Assembly: GCA_009103225.1 (NCBI GenBank)
Contig: RHPI01002069.1
Location: 521,378 to 585,377, forward strand
Source of the DNA: Chlorokybus atmophyticus
Lineage: Eukaryota; Streptophyta; Chlorokybophyceae; Chlorokybales; Chlorokybaceae
Direction of reading: 5' to 3'
Length of the DNA: 64,000 nucleotides
Position numbers and translations under genes: made by a program. Position 1 is the stretch's first letter. The number at the start of each line of letters is the position of its first letter. Shown here one piece after another: positions 1 to 9,969 of this stretch. The notes beneath the pieces are model-generated. The model saw only the letters and a program-made list of their open reading frames with translations, ran no database searches and was not told the DNA's origin.

Positions 1-1663
1 TCAGTTTGAGGTTGCACCAGGTGTGTACAGACATAAACATAGTGTGTTGAACTCTGCTTCAACGTAGTATTGGCAGTGACAGGTGGTTGCTGCAGTGGTT
101 TTGATGCAATGCCATGAGTAACATAAGTAATATGTAAGCCTATCGCTATGTTGCATTCAGCATCTCCACGCGAAATGTGTGACAGGGTAGAATGCAAGAG
201 CAACTCGCACCAAATTTACTGTTGAGCGAGTTGGTCGTGCAATTGCTCAGCTGCAGCACAGGCTACACGCGTCTTAATGAACGGCTATGAGGGAAGAGGG
301 GAAAGGCGGTCAATCTTAACAGTTGCATCACAAGTTTCAGACCAGGGCCCGCCCACAGTTGTTACCAGTGCGCAACTTGCTGCGCGTTCCGCATTGTCAG
401 CTGCAGCGCTACATGCAGGCGTTTCGGCAGTGCCTGTCAAAGGTGTTGTCCTTGGCCAGAACCGCACAGCAGCGGACTACATGCTTGAGCGCTGGAGAGA
501 CTCAACCGGTCGCCCCATTGTTTGGTCGCTTCGTGCAGTGTCTCAAGCTTCGTTAACAGAAGTACTCTGTAACCAACTGTTACGGAGCTAGTATGTGTGC
601 ATGCATTGTAGGCGCAGATTTTTCAAGCAGCAGCAAAGGCGGCGGACTCAGTGCGTACAGCACGCAGCATATGAACAGGACGTGGAAGCTGGTGAAGACG
701 CCTGTGGGCGACAACTTACCCAACAATACAAGGCTGGTGGAGGAGCATGTGGTTGAATGCACTAGTGCACACCGGAACTACCCTCGTATACTGGTGTTTC
801 TGGAAGTATAAACGTGAACACGTAGTGTATGCAGGCACAAACATATACATGCAACAACATGCATAGTTGCATAGGCTTGCTTGCTGGATACATTTCACAT
901 GTCCACACTAGACAATTCAAACGCACACAACCATTGCAAGGAAGGGCTGTGCAGGCTCGACAGCATACACTGATAAGTGGATCTTACAGGGTGAGATGTT
1001 GATGGTATGTCCACCATCGTGAGTACAAGCGTTATTGCTGAGCAATTGGTGAAGCGCACAGGCAGCCATGTTTTCGGTCTCCGAGCAGTACAAGTAATGT
1101 GCAAGTTCAACAGTTCATCCTTGTATGTACGATGTCTACAACAAGTGAAGCAAGAGTTGGTATTTACTCAAGTGTTGGTGACGCTGATAAATGGAAACCT
1201 TACAGGGTGAGATGTTGGTGGTGTGTCCACCATCGTGAGTACAAGCATCATTGCTGACCAATTGGTGAAGCGCACAGGCTGCCATGTTGTTAGTCAGCAG
1301 TACAAACAAAAATGTGCAAGTTTGATTAACCTCGTCTGTATGATGTCTACAGCAAGTGAAGCAAGAATTAGGTATTTACACAAGTGTTGAAGTACCAGGA
1401 GCATTATCTGATGGTTTTAAGTGCGGCTCTTGAACCATCGCAGAAACATAAACCACATGCACAGATGGAGCTGGTGCACAGATGTTGCGCACTTACAGAC
1501 AGACAACATGCCAAGTGGCAATTCAGTTAAGCTACAAGAGACAACAGGATGTATGCTTACACCATGTACAGTTTTACAGCATGCCAAACCAAGCTATTCT
1601 AATCTGCCGCACCTCTCTAACCCTGTTTACCTACCAGACAAAAAGCGTAAAACTTCCCCCAGT
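1..1663. other. Left-end stretch without a supported gene
   Basis: I find no reading frame here with recognisable domain content or consistent splice phases. The open frames are short (104 codons at most) and overlap on both strands. The only structure I can support is the tandem duplication at 966-1411. The right end probably carries the 3' untranslated region of the minus-strand dehydrogenase that stops at 1664. Confidence 0.5.
966..1411. repeat. Tandem duplication, two diverged copies, period 216 bp
   Basis: The motif TTACAGGGTGAGATGTTG begins at 984 and recurs at 1200, giving a period of 216 bp. Similarity runs through both copies, including the shared string CCACCATCGTGAGTACAAGC and the end TATTTACxCAAGTGTTG. 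Copies differ by scattered substitutions and small indels, so the duplication is not recent. Neither copy keeps one reading frame, so coding function is unlikely. Confidence 0.85.
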
Positions 1664-3325
1664 CTACGACAGCAGCTGCCCACCGGTGACACCCAGAATC
1701 TCGCCATTAATAAACCGACCCTCCTCGGATGCAAGGAACACATATGCAGGTGCCAACTCCTTGGGCTGCGCGGCCCTTCCCATTGGTGTCTGAGCGCCAA
1801 ACTTCTCAATCTGTACACACCCACTCCATTAATCACTGCCGCTATGAAGCATCCACCTGTTCGAACACTTTATAACATCGATAACAAGGTACCTTCTCAG
1901 CAGGGAAGCTGGCCTGGATGAGAGGAGTCCACACTGGGCCAGGAGCCACAACATTGACGCGGATGCCCTTCTCACCGATTAATGTCTTGGACAGACCCTT
2001 GGAGAAGGTCACAATGGCACCTTTGGTGGCGGCATAGTCCAAGATGCCAGGGCTCGGGTTGTATGCCTGTAGTAAACATAAGTTTCTATGCGCATTGTCA
2101 ACTACAATACAACGCCTTTCATTATGCGTGTTGGCCGAACCTGGATGGAGGCAGTGTTGATGATGGAAGCTCCCGGCTTCATGTGCGGCAAGGCCATGCG
2201 TGAAAGGGAAAACATCGGCACGACATTGGTCTGCGAGCAAGTGTCATGTCATGCTCCCTCATCCAAGCATAGCTGATCTTGAAAAGGTTGACAAGGGTGA
2301 CAACTCACCAGGAAGGTCTGTGCCACGCGTTCGTCGTCAATCTCTTCAAAGCTTTCGACGTACTTGCCTTGGGTGCTGGCGTTGTTGACAAGAATGTCAA
2401 TGCGCCCGAATTTGTCCACTGTAGACTTGATGAGGTTCTCGCGGTAAGACTTGTCCCTCAGATCACCGGCCACAAGCACAGCCTGCAGTAATCATATCTC
2501 AACGACCTGTTCTCTGATAGAACACCCATTGTTCGCTGCTTGTCATTCAAGCTAACTCACCTCTCTGCCAGCGTCCTTGACTATCTTTGCGGTCTTCTCA
2601 GCGTCCACCTGCTCATCCGGTCGGTAGCTGATAACCACATCAGCGCCCTCGCGAGAAAATGCGAGGCACACTGCGCGGCCAATACCGCTGTCTCCACCAG
2701 TGACAATCGCAACCTGTGTTGAAGGCAAGCGTTGAATGCTTACTACCGACCTTCAAACCATTGCATCTGCATGCATGCTGCAGAATATCAGCAAACCTTG
2801 TCCATCAGGCGGCCGTAACCCTTGTAGTCCTTCTCACCAAAGTCGGGCTCCATGTCCATCTCGGCCTCAATACCAGGCGCAGGCTGCAAATCATCAACAA
2901 CTCAGCTTTGGCCATGCACTGAACAGCATGGACACATGAATGCATGCGTGCACACATGCATGGTGTCGAGCACCAACGACCCAATGAAGTCCAGCCGTAC
3001 TAAGTGAAAGGTGGGAACCCACCTGCTCCTTCTTTGGGAGCTCGCCGGGCTTGGCGCCGGCGGGTGCCTCGCGTGGGTCAGCGGTGGCCATGGCGACGAC
3101 GGCGGAGCGGGAGAGGAGGCGGGGAGAGAAGGGGGCGGAGAAGCCTGGCGCAGGCGGCAGGCGGCAAGAGAAGGGGGATGAGGCTGTTACTGGAATTCTG
3201 CTAGTAGAAGAGAGAGCTTTCCTTGCTACTCTTACAGACAGCCGCCTTGCTGCTGCGGAGCTTACACAGGCGCTACCACGCACAAGTACTAGCGGCTGAC
3301 TCCCGGACACAGCAGCAGCAAGCAT
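1664..3325 (-). CDS. Short-chain dehydrogenase/reductase, plastid-targeted (glucose/ribitol dehydrogenase-like)
   Basis: NAD(P)-dependent oxidoreductase of the classical SDR fold, about 375 residues in seven exons: 3023-3325, 2797-2883, 2561-2713, 2309-2482, 2141-2230, 1893-2066 and 1664-1810. All exons are whole codons, so every junction is phase 0. The nucleotide-binding motif TGGDSGIG lies at about 135-142, NNA in exon 4, the catalytic Ser near 267 and YAATK at 280-284, with the usual 13-residue Ser-Tyr spacing. The first ~80 residues are rich in Ser, Arg and Ala and lack acids, as in a chloroplast transit peptide; cleavage could fall just before the internal MATAD. The family resembles plant 'glucose and ribitol dehydrogenase homologues', but the substrate cannot be told from sequence. 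The start is the first ATG in the long exon. The closest neighbour is the retrotransposon, inserted about 0.9 kb upstream. Confidence 0.9.
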
Positions 3326-4257
3326 GATTGCTGCAGATGAAGGCTGCTGGACTCTTATTGCTCTAAGCTTACTAGGAGCTATCTACCCAGACACGAATGC
3401 CTGCCTGGTGGCTGGCTTGCCCTGAGTCAGGACCGCTGAGTCTGCATTGTGGATCTCCCGCCACTGCTGACATGGCGGTGGCGAGTGGCGATGATTGACC
3501 GGAATCTCCCCCCCTGTCGCGTCGCGTCTGTGCGCGGATGACTGTACGGATGACCGGTGCGTGGAGCTGGGTTGTCGCCTAGCGATGGCGATGTTGTTGG
3601 CCGGTTGTTGGCCGGCAAGTACCGGGCGCTGCTGCTGGTGATGTGGCCCATGGCCGTGGATGACATGACAGACTGCGATCTGCGACACCAGTCAGCAGCT
3701 GGTATGCACACCTGCTTGTCCATGGCCTGCATAGGATCTTGTGCATGCATGCGGCACACTGATTAGAAAGGTTCAATTTGTTGTTAATCCTTGTCATGCT
3801 TACGCAATTTGTATACGCAATAGTTGGCGTGATGTGCAGCGTATGTAATGCTCTTCCCACTTAGCAGTTACTCGCGTACACTTTAACACGCATTGCTACA
3901 AGGGACGATAGCAATGTGCATAGCACGTATGCATGATAGGGTTCACCCCCACCCACCCCCACCCACCCCCCACCCCGCAAAGCTCTCCAATCTATAAGAC
4001 TACGTGTTATTTGTTTTATGTATGATGTACAAGAAGGCACCTGGGCATGCAGAGGGCATGAATCAACCGTTCAAAAAAGAAGTGATAATTTTTGCATGCA
4101 TGAAACTACGTTCCTCATGATAGAGCATACCTGATTACACGCTGACAATCATACATCATTATAAAAACGCATCATAACAATCAAGTCACAGTAGCAAAAG
4201 TTTCAATTATGAGTGGGACCGACAGCATTGTGCTGCGCTTTTGTGTTGTGCCACAAC
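3326..4257. other. Upstream region of the SDR gene, no gene seen
   Basis: This should contain the promoter of the minus-strand dehydrogenase. It holds a C-rich low-complexity tract of CCCACC units around 3947-3977 and no convincing coding frame. The retrotransposon target site begins at 4258. Confidence 0.5.
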
Positions 4258-4262
4258 GCAAG
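4258..4262. repeat. Target-site duplication, left copy (GCAAG)
   Basis: GCAAG directly abuts the TG end of the left LTR and is repeated exactly at 11169-11173 after the CA end of the right LTR. Five bases is the usual duplication length for Ty3/gypsy integrases. Confidence 0.93.
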
Positions 4263-4608
4263 TGTAAAGAGACTAGAGGGGGTGTGCCCCCTCCTCCCTT
4301 TAATCCCCTACCCCAACACCACCACCAGCCACGACGCCACCGCCGCCGCCGCCAGGGGAATCTGCCGGAGCAGAAGATCCCCTGGCTATGGCGGCCGCTG
4401 CGTTAGCAGCGCCGCCATACGGCTGATATCGACATGAGACTCATGTCTCATGTCGATATCAGTGTTACAATTAAGTAACACTATATTAGGGCCTTAACAC
4501 TAGGTTAACGGCCCTAATATGGCTTAATAGACTGTATAATCCCGTTGGGACCCTTATTTAATCCTAAATAAGGGCGGGGAACCTCTATGGAGGTAGCACA
4601 CCGTTACA
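4263..4608 (-). repeat. 3' LTR of the chromovirus (346 bp)
   Basis: Runs from TGTAAAGAGA to CACCGTTACA on the plus strand, with the inverted ends TGTAA/TTACA. It matches 10823-11168 except near 4484 (T here, C there) and 4499 (A here, G there). It is densely packed with perfect inverted repeats: 4276-4293, 4352-4385, 4387-4419, 4424-4461, 4461-4482, 4483-4520, 4551-4574 and 4581-4594. Because the element reads on the minus strand, this left copy is the 3' LTR. Confidence 0.95.
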
Positions 4609-4621
4609 TTCCCCCCCACTT
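4609..4621 (-). other. Polypurine tract
   Basis: On the minus strand the bases just before the 3' LTR read AAGTGGGGGGGAA, a purine-rich stretch broken by one T. Its location fits the primer for plus-strand DNA synthesis. Confidence 0.8.
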
Positions 4622-4730
4622 AGGTTTCAATGTCCTCATTGAAGGGTTAGCAAAGCCCCACCACGAGTAAAGAAACGAAAGTAGTGAGAGAACCATGGCC
4701 GAAACGGTAAAGATGTCTGCCAGCACCCTT

Positions 4731-4946
4731 TTACCGTTCGCGTGTGGACACCGTACTCCAGTACCCCCGAAGAATCTTTTGGCAGTTGGTAAGATTCCTT
4801 TCGGGCTCCCATGTATTGTGTTCAACACCATACCCTTTCCATTTCACCAAGTAAGACGGCGCGCGTCCGCGCCGAGGCTTACGATGACTTAGGACTGCTT
4901 CCACCTCATACTCGAAAGTATCGTCGCCATCCACTGCAACGGGGGG
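4731..4946 (-). CDS. Chromodomain of the retrotransposon integrase, out of frame with pol
   Basis: A frame of about 68 codons, stopping at 4731, encodes a clear chromodomain: YEVEAVLSHRK, then YLVKWKGYG, then NTWEPERNL. The aromatic-cage-type residues of YxVE, WxGY and TWEP are present. In intact chromoviruses this module is the C-terminus of integrase. Here it overlaps the pol end in another frame; the switch point is at or near the six-base homopolymer 4941-4946 (G6 on the plus strand, C6 in the message). It could be a sequencing or assembly error, a real inactivating indel, or a programmed shift. An ATG at 4934 exists, but independent translation would be unusual. Confidence 0.8.
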   Translation of the reverse strand, partial: PPVAVDGDDTFEYEVEAVLSHRKPRRGRAPSYLVKWKGYGVEHNTWEPERNLTNCQKILRGYWSTVSTRER

Positions 4947-7900
4947 TGGAGGAGGTTGAACCCGACCGACGATATGGTTTCATTACACTCACGTGAAACA
5001 CATTGTGAATGCGTATTGACTTTGGCAATTCCAAACGATACGCGTGAGTGCCGACCCGATCAATTACCTTGAAAGGGCCTATCCAGCGAGGGAAAAACTT
5101 GCGGGTACCCACTCCCTTAATGGATATGTTTTTGGTACTTAAAAGCACCGAACAGCCCACATCGTAGCTGGCCTCTCTACGATGCGCATCAGCATGGGCT
5201 TTTTGTCTGTCTTGCGCTGCGCGCAGACAGTCCTTTGCCAGCGCTAGCCTATCCTGCATGGCCGAAGCCATCTCGCGTGCTGCAGGTACGCGAGTTATGT
5301 CGGTAGCGGGCAACTTGATGTTCGCAGGACTTAGTGGATGCACTCCGTAGTTCAAGAAAAACGGAGTTTCCTGCACACTCTCTTGCCAAGCATTGTTAAT
5401 CGCAAACTCAGCCATTGGGAGATAGATATCCCAGTCAGACTGGTTTGGACTCACATAATGCCGAATGGTTTCCTCAATCACTTGATTGGCGCGCTCTGTC
5501 TGACCATCCGTTTGTGGATGATAAGCTGTGCTCATGTTCTGCTGAATATGTAAGAAGCTGCATAGCGACTTCCAGAACTGAGACACAAATCGCGGATCGC
5601 GATCAGACACAAAGTTGCGAGGCAAACCATGCAACTTAAACACAGAGGCGACAAAAACCATCGCTAACTCACGGGAGCCTATTTCCGTGCGGCAAGGGAC
5701 GATGTGAACCATTTTTGTTAAACGGTCCACAAAAACTGCAACCGCTGTGTGCCCAAATGCTGTCTCAGGGAGCTCAACAATCAGGTCCATACTCACACTT
5801 TCCCACTTGCCATCAGGAACAGGCAAAGGTCGCAGCAACCCAGCGGGTTTCTGACGTAACGGTTTGTCACGCTGACATTTGTCACACGTGTCAACATATT
5901 GCTTTACGTCAACAGGCAACGATGGCCACCAGTACAACTGTTGCGCTGCCTTAGTAGTCTTGCGACCCCCAAAGTGCCCAGCGTACGGTGGATCGTGTAC
6001 TTCAGCTATGCATTTCATGCGCAACCCAGCATGGTTAGGTATCACCAAGCAGGCGCCCATATAATACAAGTTGTCTCGTTTGTTAAGCTGTTGCACATTC
6101 CCTTGCATCGAGAACCATGGGTCCAAAATATACCCCTGTAAAACAGCTTGTACAAACTCATCATTAGGAGGCAATGTACCTTGCGTCGCAAGCAAGTGCG
6201 CACGCATAACTGCCAACAATGACGGACAGCGACTCAAAGGATCTGCCACATTGGTTTTGCCCGGCCGGTATACCCATTCAAAAGTAAACCGCGACAGAAA
6301 CTCATTCCAGCGAGCTTGCCTACGCGACAAGTTTAGCTGTGTTGAGAAGTACACCAATGGGTTGTGATCAGTCACTACTGTGAACTGAACTCCTTCCAAG
6401 TAGCATCGCCAAGTTTCAAGAGCATGCACTATACCCAGCAACTCTTGCTCAGTAGTAGTGTAATTCACCTCTGCTGGGATGAATTTTCTACTCTCATAAG
6501 CACATGGCCTGCTATCCTGTAGCAATACTGCACCACACCCTAGGGTGGAGGCATCGCTCACCACAGTGAAGCGCTTATCCCAATTTGGCAGTGCCAACAC
6601 TGGTGCTGAGGTTAAAGCCAGCTTCACTTGTTGCATAGCAGCTTCCTGTGCTGCTGTCCAAGAGAATGGGGCATCTTTTCGCAATAGTTTTGTTAAGGGC
6701 ATCACAGCCGTAGAGTACCCCATCATAAACTTGCGAAAATAGTTTGCCAACCCCAAGAATGATCGCAACTGATGGATATTCTTTGGTTGAGGCCAATCCT
6801 TTACCACTTGCACTTTGCGAGGGTCAGGTTTGACACCCGCACCACTCACAATATGCCCCAAGAATGGCAACTCTGTCTTGCCAAAGTCACACTTTGGCAA
6901 GTTGGCAAACAAGCGATGTGTTCGCAGTAAAGCAAACACCGCTTCCAGATGCTTTCTGTGCTCCTCTTTTGTTTTACTGAAGACAATGATGTCATCCAAG
7001 TAAACCATAACATGCTTGCCAAGCATGTTATCAAAGATCTTATTCATTTCCTTCTGAAACACCGCAGGTGCATTTGTCAATCCAAAAGGTAACACTTTGT
7101 ATTGATAATGACCTGAAGGTGTTCTGAATGCTGTCTTGTAAACATCAGAAGGGTGAATACGGATTTGATGGTAACCGCTTGTCAAGTCTAGCGTACTGAA
7201 GTACGCATTACCCGACAGTTTATCAAACACATCATCAATCCGTGGTAACGGGTATCGATTCTTTACCGTAATCTTGTTTAGAGCACGATAATCTACACAC
7301 ATGCGCAATTTCCCATTCTTTTTCATCACAAACAAGATGGGTGCGCCAAAGGGTGAAGAACTCGGTTCAATCAATCCCTTTTCCAATAACTCTTTGATTT
7401 GAGTTTCCATTTCCCCCCTCTCATTGGGGCTCAGCCTATATATTGGCCGAAATGGAGGCTCACTATCAGGAATCAGTGGTATGGTGTGTCCGACACCTCG
7501 ATCAGGGGGTAAGCCTGGCAACTCATCTGAGAATATGTCCTGATACTTTTCAATGATGTCTGCAACACCTGCCGTACTGCCTGGCACAAAGTCATCAGAT
7601 GACGTTAAGTGCACAAGGAAAGCCGGTGTGTTTTTACGCAACGCACGCTTCACCTGAAGTGCACTGAGAAGCGCAGGGTCTGTTTGCTTGTGTTCCAAGC
7701 TATGCGACCCTTTTACAGACAACGTTACACGCTTACGACCCTTTTTCACTGTGCACAACCGTGCACCAGTATCCAATGTCATTTTAACATTGTCCTGCCA
7801 TTCCTGTCCTAGTACCACATCAACACCCATTATGTTGATGGACACCACTATGAAGGTGAGATTGGCATGATAATTACCAATCTTTACCTTCATTTTGATT

Positions 7901-8493
7901 TCTCCTTTCACTGGTAACGTACCCCCAGCACCGGCAGCTGAAAATGCTGAGGGTTTACACGCTACTTTATTGCGCACAACCCATTGTTCCTCAATAAAAT
8001 TGTGCGTTGCACCAGTGTCAATCAAGAACGAACTGGTTATTCCCTGCATTGTGCCACTAAATGTCCACAACAGAGGCACAACCCGTCCTTGAAATGTAGC
8101 CAAGAGTCCGTGACTAATGCGAGGGTTGAGTAAAATTGCTGACAATCGCACTGTCCCTGTTTCACGCTTGCTAAATTGCTTTAACACAGTTCCCCCTCGA
8201 GTATGTTTCAACCATGGGCCATGATACTTAGGCACCATTACTACCACACTCAAAGTTCTGTGTTTACTTTGCAACTCAGTCAAAGTGTGCAACACATTGG
8301 TAAGCATGTTAAATTCCACATGTACCAACACACAAGCATTCTCTTCCACTTTTGCAACGTCAAAAAGTGGCAACTTGCTATGTGTTTGCCATGCGTGTGT
8401 CATTACATGCACTTGGGACAGCTCATCAAACCAGTTTGCTAATAACACAAGCAACTGGCCATCAACCACTTTTACATCAGTCACGACGTAATC
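4906..8493 (-). CDS. pol: Pol polyprotein: protease, reverse transcriptase, RNase H, integrase
   Basis: Open frame of about 1,195 codons directly after, and in frame with, the gag UAG. Counting from the GTG codon at 8484: aspartic protease DTGA near 156-159, reverse transcriptase catalytic YLDD near 495-498, RNase H Asp near 643 with Glu 680 and Asp 706. The integrase zinc-binding His/Cys set (HH-CC) lies near 830-870 and its DDE triad near 900, 961 and 997. A GPF-type module follows (WIGPFKVIDRVG). No ATG lies near the start, which favours synthesis as a gag-pol fusion. The frame ends at 4906, before the chromodomain, because of a frame change at the G6 run 4941-4946. All catalytic motifs are intact, consistent with a recently mobile element. 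Confidence 0.93.
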   Translation of the reverse strand, partial: DYVVTDVKVVDGQLLVLLANWFDELSQVHVMTHAWQTHSKLPLFDVAKVEENACVLVHVEFNMLTNVLHTLTELQSKHRTLSVVVMVPKYHGPWLKHTRGGTVLKQFSKRETGTVRLSAILLNPRISHGLLATFQGRVVPLLWTFSGTMQGITSSFLIDTGATHNFIEEQWVVRNKVACKPSAFSAAGAGGTLPVKGEIKMKVKIGNYHANLTFIVVSINIMGVDVVLGQEWQDNVKMTLDTGARLCTVKKGRKRVTLSVKGSHSLEHKQTDPALLSALQVKRALRKNTPAFLVHLTSSDDFVPGSTAGVADIIEKYQDIFSDELPGLPPDRGVGHTIPLIPDSEPPFRPIYRLSPNERGEMETQIKELLEKGLIEPSSSPFGAPILFVMKKNGKLRMCVDYRALNKITVKNRYPLPRIDDVFDKLSGNAYFSTLDLTSGYHQIRIHPSDVYKTAFRTPSGHYQYKVLPFGLTNAPAVFQKEMNKIFDNMLGKHVMVYLDDIIVFSKTKEEHRKHLEAVFALLRTHRLFANLPKCDFGKTELPFLGHIVSGAGVKPDPRKVQVVKDWPQPKNIHQLRSFLGLANYFRKFMMGYSTAVMPLTKLLRKDAPFSWTAAQEAAMQQVKLALTSAPVLALPNWDKRFTVVSDASTLGCGAVLLQDSRPCAYESRKFIPAEVNYTTTEQELLGIVHALETWRCYLEGVQFTVVTDHNPLVYFSTQLNLSRRQARWNEFLSRFTFEWVYRPGKTNVADPLSRCPSLLAVMRAHLLATQGTLPPNDEFVQAVLQGYILDPWFSMQGNVQQLNKRDNLYYMGACLVIPNHAGLRMKCIAEVHDPPYAGHFGGRKTTKAAQQLYWWPSLPVDVKQYVDTCDKCQRDKPLRQKPAGLLRPLPVPDGKWESVSMDLIVELPETAFGHTAVAVFVDRLTKMVHIVPCRTEIGSRELAMVFVASVFKLHGLPRNFVSDRDPRFVSQFWKSLCSFLHIQQNMSTAYHPQTDGQTERANQVIEETIRHYVSPNQSDWDIYLPMAEFAINNAWQESVQETPFFLNYGVHPLSPANIKLPATDITRVPAAREMASAMQDRLALAKDCLRAAQDRQKAHADAHRREASYDVGCSVLLSTKNISIKGVGTRKFFPRWIGPFKVIDRVGTHAYRLELPKSIRIHNVFHVSVMKPYRRSGSTSSTPRCSGWRRYFRV

Positions 8494-9969
8494 CTATTCA
8501 ACCTTCTTGGCCTTGCCCTTCCCCTTGGTTGGGCAGTTCTTTGCAATGTGGCCAGGCTGATGACAGACGTAACAGGTGCGAGCCGCAGCAGGCGTAGCAC
8601 CACCAGCAGGTGTGGCACTAGTAGAAGGACCATATGTCTTCGCCTTCTTTGCCAAGTGTGCACTCGGATGAGGGAAACGCTTCCCTCCCACCCCTGGCGG
8701 TTTGGCCGAAACTGCCACATGTGACTTGTCCTGCACCGCCGTGTCATCGTTGTATAGGTACACGCTCAGCTTCTGCAACTTGGCCAAGTCCTCGGGAACC
8801 CAAGGCAGTCCCGTTGCCGTGTTGTACTGCAGTTGATCACGCACACGCGCATCCAAGCCGCGCTTGTACAACTCAAACTGCTCGGCCTTGTCAATAGGCA
8901 TGAGGCCGCTGTTGGCACGACCCACCAATGCCTGGAATTCTTGCAGATAGGCTGAAGCCGCCCGACCATTCTGTCGCAACTTGCTGAGCTTGTTACGAGC
9001 CTGAGTAGCCGGGTCCATGCCACCATAGCGTTCCGTCAGGAACTGAAACAGTGCCTCCACTGTTTTGGTAGCACCGTCCTGTGTCTGCCTCGCCCACTCG
9101 GCGAGAGCGTCAGAAGGCATGAGCAACTCAGCAACAGCAATGTGTTCACCAACGGGGCGTCTCAATGCTGTTAAATAGTGCTCAACAGTTACCACCCAGT
9201 CGTGGATACTGACGCTGCCGTTGGGCTTGAACTTCTCAGGCTTATTCAGCGCTGTGACCGGCAGACCCGCTGATGCTCCAGCTGCTGAAGTAGCACCCGC
9301 CACCTGTTGGCGCAGCGCCACCAACTCAGCCTGCATAGCATCGAGGCGTGCCGTCAACTGCACTCGGCCAGTCAACTTGTCTTCCAAGTTAGGTCCCAAG
9401 TACCAGAACACGTCCTTGCAACGCTGTGAGGTTTCCACTCCCAAGTTGGCCAAAGCCTCAAACGCCATTCGCTTGCCTTGGTAAGGGGGAGGCTTATCGT
9501 AAACAGCCATCAGAGCAGCCACCTTCGGATCACCGCGCACGAGTGGCGGAACATATGTCGTCAGCTCGTGCTCGAGCATGCGGATCACCATCTCCTTGCT
9601 TGCGCGAGGAAGTGTGACAAAGTCCGTCTCATAGCCATCACAAACCTTCTGAGCCCATGCATCCCATGTTTCCTTGCCAAGCTGTGGGTTGGCATCAAGC
9701 AGAGCCTTGCGCTCCTGGGCATACTTCTCAATTGCCCCGCCAATGACACTCTGAGAGTCAACTGCAGGTGGTGCCATTTCAGCGTTTACTGCAACTGGTA
9801 CACTCTGAGCAGACTGGTCGGGAGAAGCATCGCTCTCTTGCTTGTCTCCCTCCTTCTCACTGACGGTCAGCTGATAGCTCTCACTCGTGTCAGAGTAATT
9901 CACTTCCTCTTCACTTGATGGCTCATATGATGTGGACTTCTCCACATCGTCCCCTCCTTGGTCAGACAT
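8494..9969 (-). CDS. gag: Gag polyprotein of the chromovirus
   Basis: Structural protein of 491 residues that would assemble the virus-like particle. The start is set at the ATG at 9969 (MSDQGG) because the frame upstream lies in the leader. The N-terminal ~80 residues are acidic and Ser/Glu-rich. The central part resembles the retrotransposon gag domain (segments such as WVVTVEHYLTAL and YLQEFQALVGRAN). A zinc knuckle of the CX2CX4HX4C form lies near residues 466-479, followed by a Lys-rich tail. The stop is TAG at 8494-8496, and the pol frame continues with no other stop and in the same frame. Pol could therefore be made by readthrough of this codon. Confidence 0.92.
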   Translation of the reverse strand: MSDQGGDDVEKSTSYEPSSEEEVNYSDTSESYQLTVSEKEGDKQESDASPDQSAQSVPVAVNAEMAPPAVDSQSVIGGAIEKYAQERKALLDANPQLGKETWDAWAQKVCDGYETDFVTLPRASKEMVIRMLEHELTTYVPPLVRGDPKVAALMAVYDKPPPYQGKRMAFEALANLGVETSQRCKDVFWYLGPNLEDKLTGRVQLTARLDAMQAELVALRQQVAGATSAAGASAGLPVTALNKPEKFKPNGSVSIHDWVVTVEHYLTALRRPVGEHIAVAELLMPSDALAEWARQTQDGATKTVEALFQFLTERYGGMDPATQARNKLSKLRQNGRAASAYLQEFQALVGRANSGLMPIDKAEQFELYKRGLDARVRDQLQYNTATGLPWVPEDLAKLQKLSVYLYNDDTAVQDKSHVAVSAKPPGVGGKRFPHPSAHLAKKAKTYGPSTSATPAGGATPAAARTCYVCHQPGHIAKNCPTKGKGKAKKVE

